Source: an uncultured Eubacteriales bacterium
GTDB taxonomy: Bacteria > Bacillota > Clostridia > Christensenellales > Borkfalkiaceae
Direction: 5' to 3'
DNA: 64,000 nt
NCBI GenBank assembly: GCA_900542935.1
Contig: UQPN01000001.1
Span: 62,001 to 126,000, forward strand
The position numbers and the translations under genes were made by a program. The notes under the pieces are model-generated. The model ran no database searches, was not told the DNA's origin, and was given only the letters and a program-made list of their open reading frames with translations. Below are positions 9,427 through 18,052 of this stretch, piece by piece (position 1 is the stretch's first letter; every line of letters starts with the position of its first letter).

Positions 9427-9502
9427 AAAATTTTTAACGAATCGAGGCTGAAAATCTGAATCAAGTCGGTAACCGCGTAAATAAAAGAGTTTCTTTAAAA
9501 AT

Positions 9503-9537
9503 GAGAATGAGTCCGGTATAATATCGGACTCATTCTC
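9503..9537 (-). terminator. Rho-independent terminator after trxA (minus strand)
   Basis: A perfect 13-bp inverted repeat (GAGAATGAGTCCG with CGGACTCATTCTC) closes a nine-base loop. On the minus strand it is followed by ATTTTT, so it ends the minus-strand operon. On the plus strand the following bases are not T-rich, though it could still help stop the upstream ABC operon. Confidence 0.75.
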
Positions 9538-9600
9538 AAATAATTTCATCGGATTTTTATCCGGCCTTTCGGTGATGCATTACCGGTACGGTTCTCGGCG

Positions 9601-9912
9601 TTAAAGATTTTCGATGATAAAATCTTCCAGTTCGTTTTCTGGAACGTATCCCAGACTGTTCGCCACCGCTTCTCCGCCGCGGAACGCAATCACGTTGGGG
9701 ATAGAGGAAACGCCGCATTTGATAGCCGTTTCCGTCTGTTCGTCCACGTTTACTTTTACAAACACCGCTTTGTCCGCGTACTTTTCCGCAAGCCCCTCGA
9801 AAATGGGAGCAAGCATGCGGCAGGGCGCGCACCAAGTCGCCCAGAAATCCGCAAACACCGTTTTGTCGCCTTTTAAAAGTTCTTCGAACTCTTCGCCCGT
9901 AACTTGTTTCAT
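9601..9912 (-). CDS. trxA: Thioredoxin
   Basis: 103 residues when started at the ATG at 9912, which has GGAGG eight bases upstream; an open frame runs further 5-prime without a site. It is a cytosolic thiol-disulfide reductant. The active site is WCAPC at residues 27-31 (Cys28, Cys31), a variant of the common WCGPC, within DFWATWCAPCR. The cis-proline region is GVSSIPNVIAFRGGE. Length is normal for thioredoxin. It is the last gene of the minus-strand operon, 41 bases after hisS, and a strong hairpin follows. Confidence 0.95.
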   Translation of the reverse strand: MKQVTGEEFEELLKGDKTVFADFWATWCAPCRMLAPIFEGLAEKYADKAVFVKVNVDEQTETAIKCGVSSIPNVIAFRGGEAVANSLGYVPENELEDFIIENL

Positions 9913-9952
9913 TTGATTTCCTCCGTGATAAATTTTCTTTTGTAAGTATGTC

Positions 9953-11203
9953 TTATTTTTTTTCGAAATATTCCGCGATGTGAGCAAACTCTACTTCGTC
10001 CGCTTCGCCCGTCGCCATGTTTTTCACCGTCGCCGCGCCTTTTTCCAGCTCGCTTCCGCCGATGACGGCAACGTACTTCGCGCCCGTTTTGTCCGCATAC
10101 TTGAATTGCGCTTTAATCGAGCGTGCCATGTGGTCGCATTCGGCTACGATGCCGTGGTTTCGCAAAGTCGTAGTCAGTTCAAACGCCTTCTTGCGCGACG
10201 CTTCGTCCATGCCCGCGAAATACGCCGTCGGCGCTTCGTCGCAGGGAATTTCCGCACCCGATTGTTCCATGACGATCAGCAATCGTTCGATGCCCGCGGC
10301 AAACCCCACGGCGGGTACGTCGCCGCCGCCCAGAGAGCGAATCAGACCGTCGTATCTTCCGCCGGCGCACACCGTGCCCTGCGCGCCGATTCCGTCCGCC
10401 ACAAATTCAAACACCGTGCGCGTGTAATAATCCAGTCCCCGCACAATGCGCGGGTCTACGGTATATTCCACACCCGCTTCCGTCAGCCGTTCTTTCAGCT
10501 CGGAAAAATGCGCTTTGCAGTCGTCGCAGAGATAATCGAGAATAGAGGGCGCGTTTTTGTTCACTTCGCGGCACGCGTCTTCCTTGCAGTCGAGAAGCCG
10601 CAGCGGATTCTTTTCGAAACGCGTTTTGCAATCGTAGCACAGCTTGTCGAGGTGCGGCTCAAAATACTCGCGCAGCGCTTTGTTGTATGCCGCGCGGCAT
10701 GCAGGGCACCCGATCGAATTGATATGAAGCTTGGTTTTCAAGCCGAGCTTTTTAAGAAACGTATCGGCGAGCAGAATGGTTTCCGCGTCGGTATCCGCGC
10801 CTTTCGCCCCGAAAATTTCCACGCCGAACTGGTGGAATTCGCGAAGCCGCCCCGCCTGCGGGCGCTCGTAACGGAACGCGGGCGTAATGTAGTACATTTT
10901 TGCGGGAAGAACGCCGCTTGCCATGCCGTTTTCGATAAACGAGCGCACCGCGCCCGCCGTGCCTTCCGGTTTCAGCGTAATCGAGCGGTTGCCTTTATCG
11001 AGGAACGTATACATTTCTTTCGTAACCACGTCGGTGGTGTCGCCCACGCCGCGGTTAAAAAGCTCCGTGTGTTCGAAAGTGGGGGTACGCAGTTCTTTCA
11101 GGCAATACAGCCGCGCGATTTCCCGCGCCGTGTTTTCCACATAGCGCCATTTGTAAGAATCTTCGGGCAGAACGTCTTTCGTGCCCTTGGGAATGTTAAT
11201 CAT
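9953..11203 (-). CDS. hisS: Histidyl-tRNA synthetase
   Basis: 416 residues, a normal HisRS length, with CGGAGA before the ATG. It charges tRNA-His. The N-terminus MINIPKGTKDVLPEDSYKW is typical, motif 2 includes RYERPQAGRLREFHQFGVE, and the histidine-binding signature RGLDYYTRTVFEF is present. The anticodon-binding domain forms the last 90 or so residues. An insertion between residues 170 and 235 carries several CxxC-like pairs (CPAC, CYDC, CDDC), which suggests a structural metal site. No T-box leader is seen, consistent with its internal position in the operon. It lies 64 bases after hslU. Confidence 0.96.
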   Translation of the reverse strand: MINIPKGTKDVLPEDSYKWRYVENTAREIARLYCLKELRTPTFEHTELFNRGVGDTTDVVTKEMYTFLDKGNRSITLKPEGTAGAVRSFIENGMASGVLPAKMYYITPAFRYERPQAGRLREFHQFGVEIFGAKGADTDAETILLADTFLKKLGLKTKLHINSIGCPACRAAYNKALREYFEPHLDKLCYDCKTRFEKNPLRLLDCKEDACREVNKNAPSILDYLCDDCKAHFSELKERLTEAGVEYTVDPRIVRGLDYYTRTVFEFVADGIGAQGTVCAGGRYDGLIRSLGGGDVPAVGFAAGIERLLIVMEQSGAEIPCDEAPTAYFAGMDEASRKKAFELTTTLRNHGIVAECDHMARSIKAQFKYADKTGAKYVAVIGGSELEKGAATVKNMATGEADEVEFAHIAEYFEKK

Positions 11204-11266
11204 AATATTATCTCCGTTCGCCGCGGCGCCGTGTTCGGGCGCGGCTGTTTCTTCTGTCGTTTTTCG

Positions 11267-12577
11267 TTACAGCACGTATTTTTTCAAATCGCGGTTGCCC
11301 GTCAGCTTCGATAAATGCTCGTCCACGTACGCGCCCGTGATCGCTACGGGGATAGGCGCCGGCACGTCCATGCCGCCCGCATTGAAAGAAACGTCCTCTA
11401 AAAGATATTCCATCACCGTGTGCAGCCGCCGCGCGCCTATGTCCTCGCTGGTGGCGTTTAAGTCCACCGAAATTTCCGCAATGCGTTCTATGGCGTCCGG
11501 TTCGAATTTCAGTTCGATGTTATCCACGGAAAGCAGTTCCGCGTACTGGAAGGTAAGCGAATTCTGCGTTTCCGTAAGAATACGGATGAAGTCTTCTTTC
11601 GTTAAAGATTGCAGCTCTACCGATACGGGAAAACGCCCCTGCAGTTCGGGAATCAGATCTTCGATAGAGGATACGTGAAACGCGCCCGCCGCGATAAACA
11701 GCACGAAGTCCGTTTTTACGGGCCCGTATTTCGTTACCACCGTGCTGCCTTCCACGATGGGCAGAATATCGCGTTGCACACCCTCGCGCGAAACGTCGGC
11801 GCCGCGTTCGCCTTTTCCCGCGATTTTATCGATTTCGTCGATGAATACGATGCCGTCGTTTTCTGCGCGGTAAAGGGCTTCCGCTTTTACGGCGTCCTCG
11901 TCCACAAGTTTATCCGCTTCTTCGGCAAGCGCGATTTCCATCGCTTCGCCCACGGTAAGGCGGCGTTTCTTCTTTTTTCCGCGGAACATATCCCCGAAAA
12001 TCGAACCGATAGAAATGGAAGCGCCGCCGGGCACAAGCTCCATCGGCTGCGGAAGATCTTCCACGTCCATTTCAATTACGAAATTATTGAGTTTTCCGGC
12101 GCGCAGCTCGCTTAAAAGTCTGCCTTCGAACACTTCTTTCGCCGTATCTCCGCGCTCGTCCTTTTTGGCTTCCAGAATAATTTTCAGAACGCGTTTTTCC
12201 GCCGCCGAAGTGGCTTTCGCTTTTACTTCTTCTTCCTTTTCGGCTTTCACAAGGCGGTACGAGCACTCCGCAAGGTCGCGGATCATGCCTTCCACGTCTT
12301 TGCCCACATATCCCACTTCCGTGTACTTCGTGGCTTCCACTTTCACGAACGGCGCGCGCACCAGTTTTGCCAGCCGCCGCGCGATTTCCGTCTTTCCCAC
12401 GCCGGTAGGACCTTTCATGATAATGTTCTTCGGCGTGATTTCTTCGCGTACTTCCTTGGGCAAACGGCTTCTTCTGTAACGGTTTCTCAGCGCGATCGCC
12501 ACAGCTTTTTTCGCTTCGTCCTGCCCGATGATATATTTATCCAGCTGTTCTACAATCTGTTTCGGAGAAAGATCCAT
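11267..12577 (-). CDS. hslU: ATP-dependent protease ATPase subunit HslU (ClpY)
   Basis: 436 residues. This AAA+ unfoldase forms hexamers that feed substrates to HslV. It opens MDLSPKQIVEQLDKYIIGQDEAK, has Walker A GPTGVGKTE near residue 57, the pore loop TKYTEVGYVGKDVEGMIRDL, Walker B IVFIDEIDKIA and a sensor region. The middle I-domain is shorter and more charged than in E. coli, matching the Gram-positive form. The C-terminal residues KKYVL resemble the tail that inserts into HslV. The ATG abuts the hslV stop codon, so translation is coupled, and GGGAGGAAAAG overlaps the end of hslV as the ribosome site. Confidence 0.96.
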   Translation of the reverse strand: MDLSPKQIVEQLDKYIIGQDEAKKAVAIALRNRYRRSRLPKEVREEITPKNIIMKGPTGVGKTEIARRLAKLVRAPFVKVEATKYTEVGYVGKDVEGMIRDLAECSYRLVKAEKEEEVKAKATSAAEKRVLKIILEAKKDERGDTAKEVFEGRLLSELRAGKLNNFVIEMDVEDLPQPMELVPGGASISIGSIFGDMFRGKKKKRRLTVGEAMEIALAEEADKLVDEDAVKAEALYRAENDGIVFIDEIDKIAGKGERGADVSREGVQRDILPIVEGSTVVTKYGPVKTDFVLFIAAGAFHVSSIEDLIPELQGRFPVSVELQSLTKEDFIRILTETQNSLTFQYAELLSVDNIELKFEPDAIERIAEISVDLNATSEDIGARRLHTVMEYLLEDVSFNAGGMDVPAPIPVAITGAYVDEHLSKLTGNRDLKKYVL

Positions 12578-13216
12578 TTACTTTTCCTCCCGCGCGGTTT
12601 TCGCGCTTTTCTTGTCCGCGGATTTCATTTTTTCCGCCGATTTTTTCGTCGGTTTTTCCGCGGGTGCAGAGGGGAGCTCTTCGCCGATGGTTTCGCAGCG
12701 GATGTTGTCGTTCGTGAACACGCAGATTTCCGAAGCTATTTTCAACGCTTTTTTCGCAATCTGTTCTGCGGAATAATTTGTTTCCGAATACAGGGCGCGC
12801 GCCGCGGCAAGGGCATAGTTTCCGCCCGAACCGATGGCGCACACGTTGCCGTCCGGTTCGATTACTTCGCCTGTGCCGGAAAGAATCAGAAACGTATCTT
12901 TGTCGGCGGTAATCATCATCGCGTCCAGCTTTCTGCCCAGCTTGTCGCTGCGCCACAGTTCCGCAAGTTCCACGGCGGAGCGCATCAGATTTCCCGCGAA
13001 TTTATTCAGCATGCCTTCGAATTTTTCCGTCAGCGAAAAGGCGTCCGTTACCGAACCGGCAAAGCCCAAAATCACTTTGCCGCCGTAAATGCGGCGTACC
13101 TTCACCGCGGAATTTTTAAAAATCACCGATTCGCCCAGCGTAACCTGACCGTCGCCGGCAATCGCCGTAACGCCGTTTCTTTTTACGGCGCAAATCGTGG
13201 TACCCCGAAATTCCAT
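12578..13216 (-). CDS. hslV: ATP-dependent protease peptidase subunit HslV, with a Lys-rich tail
   Basis: 212 residues, with AAGGAG upstream. It is the N-terminal-nucleophile peptidase of the HslUV complex. The N-terminus MEFRGTTICAVKRNG implies a five-residue propeptide before the catalytic Thr6. IAGDGQVTLG, GFAGSVTDAF and AIGSGGNYALAAARAL are strongly conserved family blocks. HslV is normally about 175-180 residues; here an extra 30 or so residues, nearly all Lys, Ala, Glu and Ser, follow CETIGEEL. That tail is near the HslU-facing or outer side in family structures, so it could affect docking, which is inference. It lies 28 bases after trmFO. Confidence 0.95.
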   Translation of the reverse strand: MEFRGTTICAVKRNGVTAIAGDGQVTLGESVIFKNSAVKVRRIYGGKVILGFAGSVTDAFSLTEKFEGMLNKFAGNLMRSAVELAELWRSDKLGRKLDAMMITADKDTFLILSGTGEVIEPDGNVCAIGSGGNYALAAARALYSETNYSAEQIAKKALKIASEICVFTNDNIRCETIGEELPSAPAEKPTKKSAEKMKSADKKSAKTAREEK

Positions 13217-13244
13217 ATTGTTTTTTCTCCTTGTACTTATCTCT

Positions 13245-14579
13245 TTAAAGGCGTTCCGCCCAGGCGCGCATTGTTTCCAGCGCGCGTTCGGAAAGCGCCC
13301 GATAGCGTTCTTTTTTATCTTTGATGCGCACGGATAACGGGGGAAGAATACCGTAATTCGCGTTCATCGGCTGAAAATCTTTATTCGGCGCCGTGAGGTA
13401 GGCGGCAAGCGCGCCCGTCATCGTTTCGCCCGGCGCCGTGCCGCGTTTGTTTCCCGTCAATTCGTCCAGAAGATACGCCGCCGCGAAAAGTCCCGAAGCG
13501 GCGCTTTCCACATATCCTTCCACGCCCGTAATCTGCCCCGCAAAACGCACGTTCCGATTATATTTAAACGAGAAATCGGCGTTCAAAACAGCGGGGGATA
13601 GTATAAACGTGTTGCGGTGCATCACGCCGTAACGCAGATACTCCGCGTTTTTCAGTGCGGGAATCATCGAAAATACCCGCTTCTGCTCGCCGAACTTCAA
13701 ATTCGTCTGAAACCCCACAAGGTTGTACGCCGTGCCTTCCGCGTTTTCTTTGCGCAGCTGCGCCACCGCGAAGGGGCGCTTTCCGTCCTCGCAAAGCCCC
13801 ATGGGCTTCAGCGTGCCGTAGCGGAGCGTGTCTTTTCCGCGCGATGCCATCACTTCGATCGGCATGCAGCCTTCGAAAATTTCGCCTTTTTCAAAATCGT
13901 GCAACACCGCTTTTTCCGCCGTCCCCAGCGCTTCTACGAAGGCGTAATATTCTTCTTTCGTCAGCGGACAATTCACGTAATCGCCCGTGCCTTTATCGTA
14001 CCTGTCCTGCGTGAACGCGCGGGTATAATCGATAGAATCCGCCGCAATCACGGGCGCGGAAGCGTCGAAAAAGTGCAGATTTCTGCCCGTTTTTTGTTCG
14101 ATGTCCGCCGCCAGGGCGTCCGCAGTCAGCGGCCCCGTGGCGATAATCGCGTATTCGTCGCCCGATACTTCGGGAAATTTTACGATTTCTTCCGTTACCA
14201 CGCGGATGTTTTTTTCGCCGCGGATTTTTTCCGTAACGTACGCCGCGAATTTTTCCCTGTCCACGGCAAGCGCGCCGCCCGCGGGCACGGCGGTGTGCGC
14301 CGCCGCTTCCATCGTAAGCGAGCCGAGAATGCGCATTTCTTCCTTCAGAAGTCCGCACGCGTTCGCGTAAACGTCGGCGGATTTCAATGAGTTCGAACAC
14401 ACCAGTTCGCAAAGCGACGGGCTTTCGTGCGCAGGCGAATATTTCTGCGGCTTCATTTCGTACAGCGTTACGTCTGCGCCGTGCCGCGCCAGATAATACG
14501 CCGCCTCGCAGCCTGCCAGTCCGCCGCCGATGACGGAAATCTTCGCGTTTTTCAATTTTTCGTTTGTGATTCCGTTCAT
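13245..14579 (-). CDS. trmFO: Methylenetetrahydrofolate-tRNA-(uracil-5-)-methyltransferase TrmFO
   Basis: 444 residues, a normal length. TrmFO uses methylenetetrahydrofolate and FAD to make 5-methyluridine at position 54 of tRNA. The FAD-binding GGGLAGCEAAYYLARHG is at residues 18-34, and ETMTGALAAYL, LVGFQTNLKFGEQKRVF and ITGVEGYVESAASGL are family blocks. It lies between topA and hslV, the arrangement known from B. subtilis and its relatives, although the xerC-type recombinase gene usually found between trmFO and hslV is missing here. It begins eight bases after the end of topA. Confidence 0.95.
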   Translation of the reverse strand: MNGITNEKLKNAKISVIGGGLAGCEAAYYLARHGADVTLYEMKPQKYSPAHESPSLCELVCSNSLKSADVYANACGLLKEEMRILGSLTMEAAAHTAVPAGGALAVDREKFAAYVTEKIRGEKNIRVVTEEIVKFPEVSGDEYAIIATGPLTADALAADIEQKTGRNLHFFDASAPVIAADSIDYTRAFTQDRYDKGTGDYVNCPLTKEEYYAFVEALGTAEKAVLHDFEKGEIFEGCMPIEVMASRGKDTLRYGTLKPMGLCEDGKRPFAVAQLRKENAEGTAYNLVGFQTNLKFGEQKRVFSMIPALKNAEYLRYGVMHRNTFILSPAVLNADFSFKYNRNVRFAGQITGVEGYVESAASGLFAAAYLLDELTGNKRGTAPGETMTGALAAYLTAPNKDFQPMNANYGILPPLSVRIKDKKERYRALSERALETMRAWAERL

Positions 14580-14586
14580 GTTCGTT

Positions 14587-16926
14587 TTACCGATCGTCGC
14601 CGTATATGGGTTCGTCCATCAAAGGGGGCGCGTCGAAATCTTCCGATTGCAGCGGTTTGAAGCTTTTCGCGCCGCCGTCGGCGCCCGTCGTGCCTGCGCC
14701 CGTCGCCGAAGAGGCTTTACCCTCTTTATAATCGCATTCCTTGTTGGAACATTTCACGTTGCCCCGCGCCGTTTTCACCAGCGCGCTGCCGCACTTGGGG
14801 CATTTTTTTCCCGTGGGAATATCCCACGATAAAAACTTGCAGGCGGGGTAGCCGGAACAGCCGTAGAAAATCTTGCCTTTTTTGCTCTTTTTCTGCAGCA
14901 TCGGAGATCCGCATTCCGGGCAGATGCCGCAATCTTTCTGTTCGCCGTTTTCCGTGGGGTAGGGGCGCGTCGTTTTGCAATCGGGATAGTTGGGGCAGGC
15001 GAGAAATTTTCCGAATTTACCCGTTTTTACCACCATGTTTTCGCCGCAGTTGGGGCAGGGGATCGCGGAAATTTCCTGTTCGCCCTCGCTTACGATGTTG
15101 TGGCATTCGGGGTAGCCGGAACACGCGAGATATTTTCCGTATTTTCCGTTTTTGCGAATCATCGGTCTGCCGCATTTTTCGCACTTGATGTCGGTGAGTT
15201 CGTCGCCGTACGAAGAGGCGTTTTTCAGATTTTTTTCAAATTCCGGGTAGAAGTCCGCAATAACGTCCTGCCAGCGCTGTCCGCCTTCTTCTATTTTATC
15301 CAGCTTGGTTTCCATATCCGCGGTGAAGCCCACGTTCATGATATCGGGGAAACATTTGTTCAGCATATCCGATACGGCGTACGAAACTTTCACGGGCTTC
15401 ATGTATTTGCCCTCTTTTTTCACGTACTTCTGGTTGAGTTTCGCGATGATGGTCGCGTACGTGGAGGGGCGCCCGATGCCTTTTTCTTCCATCGCTTTCA
15501 CCAGCGAGGCGTCCGTATAGCGAAGGGGCGGCTTCGTGAACTTCTGCTCCGTGTTGATTTTGTTGCAGTTCACGCTTTCTCCCTGCGCCAGATCGGGCAG
15601 CAGTTCTGCGGATTCCGCCGATTCGTCGTCGTCCTTTTTTACCTCCGTTTCGCGGTATACCGCCGTATAGCCGGGGAAGAGCATGATTTTGCCGCTCGCC
15701 TTGAAGGTATAGCCGGAATTGTTTATATCCATCTGCGTGCTGTTGTATTTCGCTTCCGCCATCTGCGAAGCCAGAAAACGCTCGTAAATCAGCTTGTACA
15801 GCATATAATGCTTTTTATCCAGCAGATTTTTCGCCTTGTCCGGCGTCATCGAAACGTCGATGGGGCGCACGGCTTCGTGCGCGTCCTGCGCGTCCTTTTT
15901 CGTGGAATAAAAATTCGGCTTTTCGGGCGCGTAATTATCGCCGTACGCGGCGCGGATGTATGCCAGCGCGCTTTGTTGCGCTTCCGCCGAAATACGTACG
16001 GAGTCCGTTCTCATATACGTGATGAACGCGATATGGTCGCCGTTTTCCGTGCCGATGCCTTCATACAGGTGCTGCGCGAGGCTCATCGTTTCGGGCGCCG
16101 TGAAGCCCAGCTTGTTGGAAGATTCCTGTTGCATCGAAGAAGTGGTGAACGGCGCGGGCGCGTGGCTTTTCACCACCGATTTTTTCATCGCAGCCACAAC
16201 GAATTCTCCCGCTTTCAGCGCGGCGAGCACCGTTTCCGTTTCCTCTTTGGAAGCGGGCTTGTATTTCTTGCCGTTTTTCTTTTCGAGGGAAGCTTTGAAC
16301 GGCGCGTGTTTCAGTTCCTTATCCTGCAGCAGCGCGGAAACGTTCCAGTATTCCTGCGGCTTGAACGCTTCGATTTCCCGTTCTCTGTCCACAATCAGTT
16401 TCAGCGCCACCGATTGCACTCTGCCGCCCGAAAGCGTTCGGGAATTGTTTTCCGTTTCGATTTTGTGGTTCAGCAGGGTGGAAAGTTTGTAGCCCACCAG
16501 TCTGTCCAGCACGCGGCGCGCCTGCTGCGCGTCCACAAGGTTATAATTGATTGTCCGCGGTTGCGTAAGCGCTTTTTCCACCGCTTTTTGCGAAACTTCG
16601 TTGAATTCGATGCGGTTTTTCGCTTTTTCGTCTAATCCGAGAACCGTCTGCAAATGCCAGGAAATCGCCTCTCCCTCGCGGTCGGGGTCGGTTGCAAGAT
16701 AAACGCGGTCGGCTTTTTTCGTTTCGTCCTGCAAGCGCCTGATCAGATCTTCTTTGCCTTCCGAATTTACGTAGCGCGGTTCGAAATTGTTTTTCACGTC
16801 CACGCCGAGGGAGTGTACGGGCAGGTCGCGGATATGCCCCGCGGAAGCGTCTACCTTGTACTTTCCTTTCAGATACTTCGAAATGGTCTTTGCCTTGGAA
16901 GGAGATTCTACGATAATTAAATCCAT
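14587..16926 (-). CDS. topA: DNA topoisomerase I with four zinc ribbons
   Basis: 779 residues. It relaxes negative supercoils by a transient single-strand break. The TOPRIM domain is at the N-terminus (IIVESPSKAKTI, then DREGEAISWHL). The catalytic tyrosine is Tyr304 in FITYMRTDSVRIS. Four C-terminal Cys4 ribbons follow: CEKCGRPMI with CSGYPEC, CPNCGENMV with CPNYPDC, CPECGSPML with CSGYPAC, and CPKCGSALV with CSNKEC. A Gly/Ala/Thr-rich linker and an acidic tail end the protein. It is downstream of dprA and upstream of trmFO, as in many Bacillota. Confidence 0.96.
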   Translation of the reverse strand: MDLIIVESPSKAKTISKYLKGKYKVDASAGHIRDLPVHSLGVDVKNNFEPRYVNSEGKEDLIRRLQDETKKADRVYLATDPDREGEAISWHLQTVLGLDEKAKNRIEFNEVSQKAVEKALTQPRTINYNLVDAQQARRVLDRLVGYKLSTLLNHKIETENNSRTLSGGRVQSVALKLIVDREREIEAFKPQEYWNVSALLQDKELKHAPFKASLEKKNGKKYKPASKEETETVLAALKAGEFVVAAMKKSVVKSHAPAPFTTSSMQQESSNKLGFTAPETMSLAQHLYEGIGTENGDHIAFITYMRTDSVRISAEAQQSALAYIRAAYGDNYAPEKPNFYSTKKDAQDAHEAVRPIDVSMTPDKAKNLLDKKHYMLYKLIYERFLASQMAEAKYNSTQMDINNSGYTFKASGKIMLFPGYTAVYRETEVKKDDDESAESAELLPDLAQGESVNCNKINTEQKFTKPPLRYTDASLVKAMEEKGIGRPSTYATIIAKLNQKYVKKEGKYMKPVKVSYAVSDMLNKCFPDIMNVGFTADMETKLDKIEEGGQRWQDVIADFYPEFEKNLKNASSYGDELTDIKCEKCGRPMIRKNGKYGKYLACSGYPECHNIVSEGEQEISAIPCPNCGENMVVKTGKFGKFLACPNYPDCKTTRPYPTENGEQKDCGICPECGSPMLQKKSKKGKIFYGCSGYPACKFLSWDIPTGKKCPKCGSALVKTARGNVKCSNKECDYKEGKASSATGAGTTGADGGAKSFKPLQSEDFDAPPLMDEPIYGDDR

Positions 16927-16963
16927 TGTTTCTATGCCCTTTTTAAAATGTTAATCCGTATTT

Positions 16964-18034
16964 TTATACGAGGGAAACGAAGTTCCCGCCCGTGCGCGTC
17001 AGCACGCCTTTTACTTCCAGCGCCGCAACGATGCCGGAAAGCTTCCATACGGGCAGCTTCGTCAGGTGCGATAAAGCGTTGATGTTCGCCTTGCCCGTAT
17101 CTTTCAAAGCCTCGTACACAAGTTTTTCGTCGGCGGAAAGTTTATCCGTCGCGTCGGTTGCCGTCGTTTGTGCGGCGACGCCCAGTTTTTCGAAAACGTC
17201 GTCCGCGCTTTCGGCAAGATTGGCGCCGCGTTTAATCAGTGCGTTGCAGCCTCTTCCCGCCGCCGATTCGGGCGAATAGGGGAAGGCGAACAGCGGTTTT
17301 CCCGCGGCTTTTAAAAATTCCGCCGTCATCAGCGCGCCGCTTTTTTCGCCCGCGCTGGCAATCAAGCCGGCTGTTCCCAGCGCGGCAAGCAGAGCGTTTC
17401 TGCGTTCGTAAGAAAATTTTCGCGCGGTTACGCGGTAAGTGTGTTCGGTTACGTACAGATTTTTTTCAAAATCGCATCGCGCGTTTTCCATACAGCAGAA
17501 CCCGCCCGCCAGAACCGATATGCCGCCTTTCGTTTTCGCCGCGCCCGCCAGCGCCGCGCTGTCGCCTCCGTCCGCGTTTCCCGTAACCACCGTGAACGCG
17601 CGGGATAACTCTTCCGCAACTTTTTGCGTGCGTTTCATCACTTCGGGCGGAGTGCGCCTCGAACCCACCAGCACGAATTTAGCGCCTTTTTTCAAAGCCG
17701 CGTTTCCTTTTTCGTACTGTACCAGCGGCGGATTCTCCACCGCGCGCCACTCTTCGAAAAAACCGTCGGAAACGCGCGTCACGGGGTTGATAGCTTCGTT
17801 TTCAAGCGCCGCAATCACGTTTTTGAAAAACGAATCGTCTTTCAAAGACTGCGCCATATCATTATATACGCCGCTTTCGTCCGCTTTAACCGCGTTTTTG
17901 AAAAATTCCGCGTAATTTTTTACAAGGGTTACGGCGCTGCCGGCGGCTTTTAACAGCGCGTTTTTTTCGCTGAGCGGCAGGGGAAAGGCGTCCAGCCAGA
18001 TGAAAGCCTTCTCTTCCGCCGAAAGATTCCGCAT
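16964..18034 (-). CDS. dprA: DNA-processing protein DprA (Smf)
   Basis: 356 residues with GGGGAGG before the ATG. DprA loads RecA on incoming single-stranded DNA during transformation. The Rossmann-type core is visible: KFVLVGSRRTPPEVMKRTQK, a TVVTGNADGGDSAALAGA block in place of the more usual SGGARGID, then GLIASAGEKSGALMTAEFLKAAGK and GCNALIKRGANL. The last 65 residues form a winged-helix domain (DEKLVYEALKDTGKANINAL). The N-terminal part is poorly conserved. It sits between comM and topA. The core is somewhat divergent but the family call is firm. Confidence 0.9.
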   Translation of the reverse strand: MRNLSAEEKAFIWLDAFPLPLSEKNALLKAAGSAVTLVKNYAEFFKNAVKADESGVYNDMAQSLKDDSFFKNVIAALENEAINPVTRVSDGFFEEWRAVENPPLVQYEKGNAALKKGAKFVLVGSRRTPPEVMKRTQKVAEELSRAFTVVTGNADGGDSAALAGAAKTKGGISVLAGGFCCMENARCDFEKNLYVTEHTYRVTARKFSYERRNALLAALGTAGLIASAGEKSGALMTAEFLKAAGKPLFAFPYSPESAAGRGCNALIKRGANLAESADDVFEKLGVAAQTTATDATDKLSADEKLVYEALKDTGKANINALSHLTKLPVWKLSGIVAALEVKGVLTRTGGNFVSLV

Positions 18035-18052
18035 AGTGTGCCTCCCCGCGCC

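Noticed and set aside
11204..11266. T-box leader before hisS
   Set aside because: The gap is only about 60 bases inside an operon and has no terminator or T-box sequence.
15100..16635. Long plus-strand open frame of 511 codons opposite topA
   Set aside because: It is Arg/Phe/His-rich shadow translation of the topA coding strand, has no ribosome site and resembles no family.
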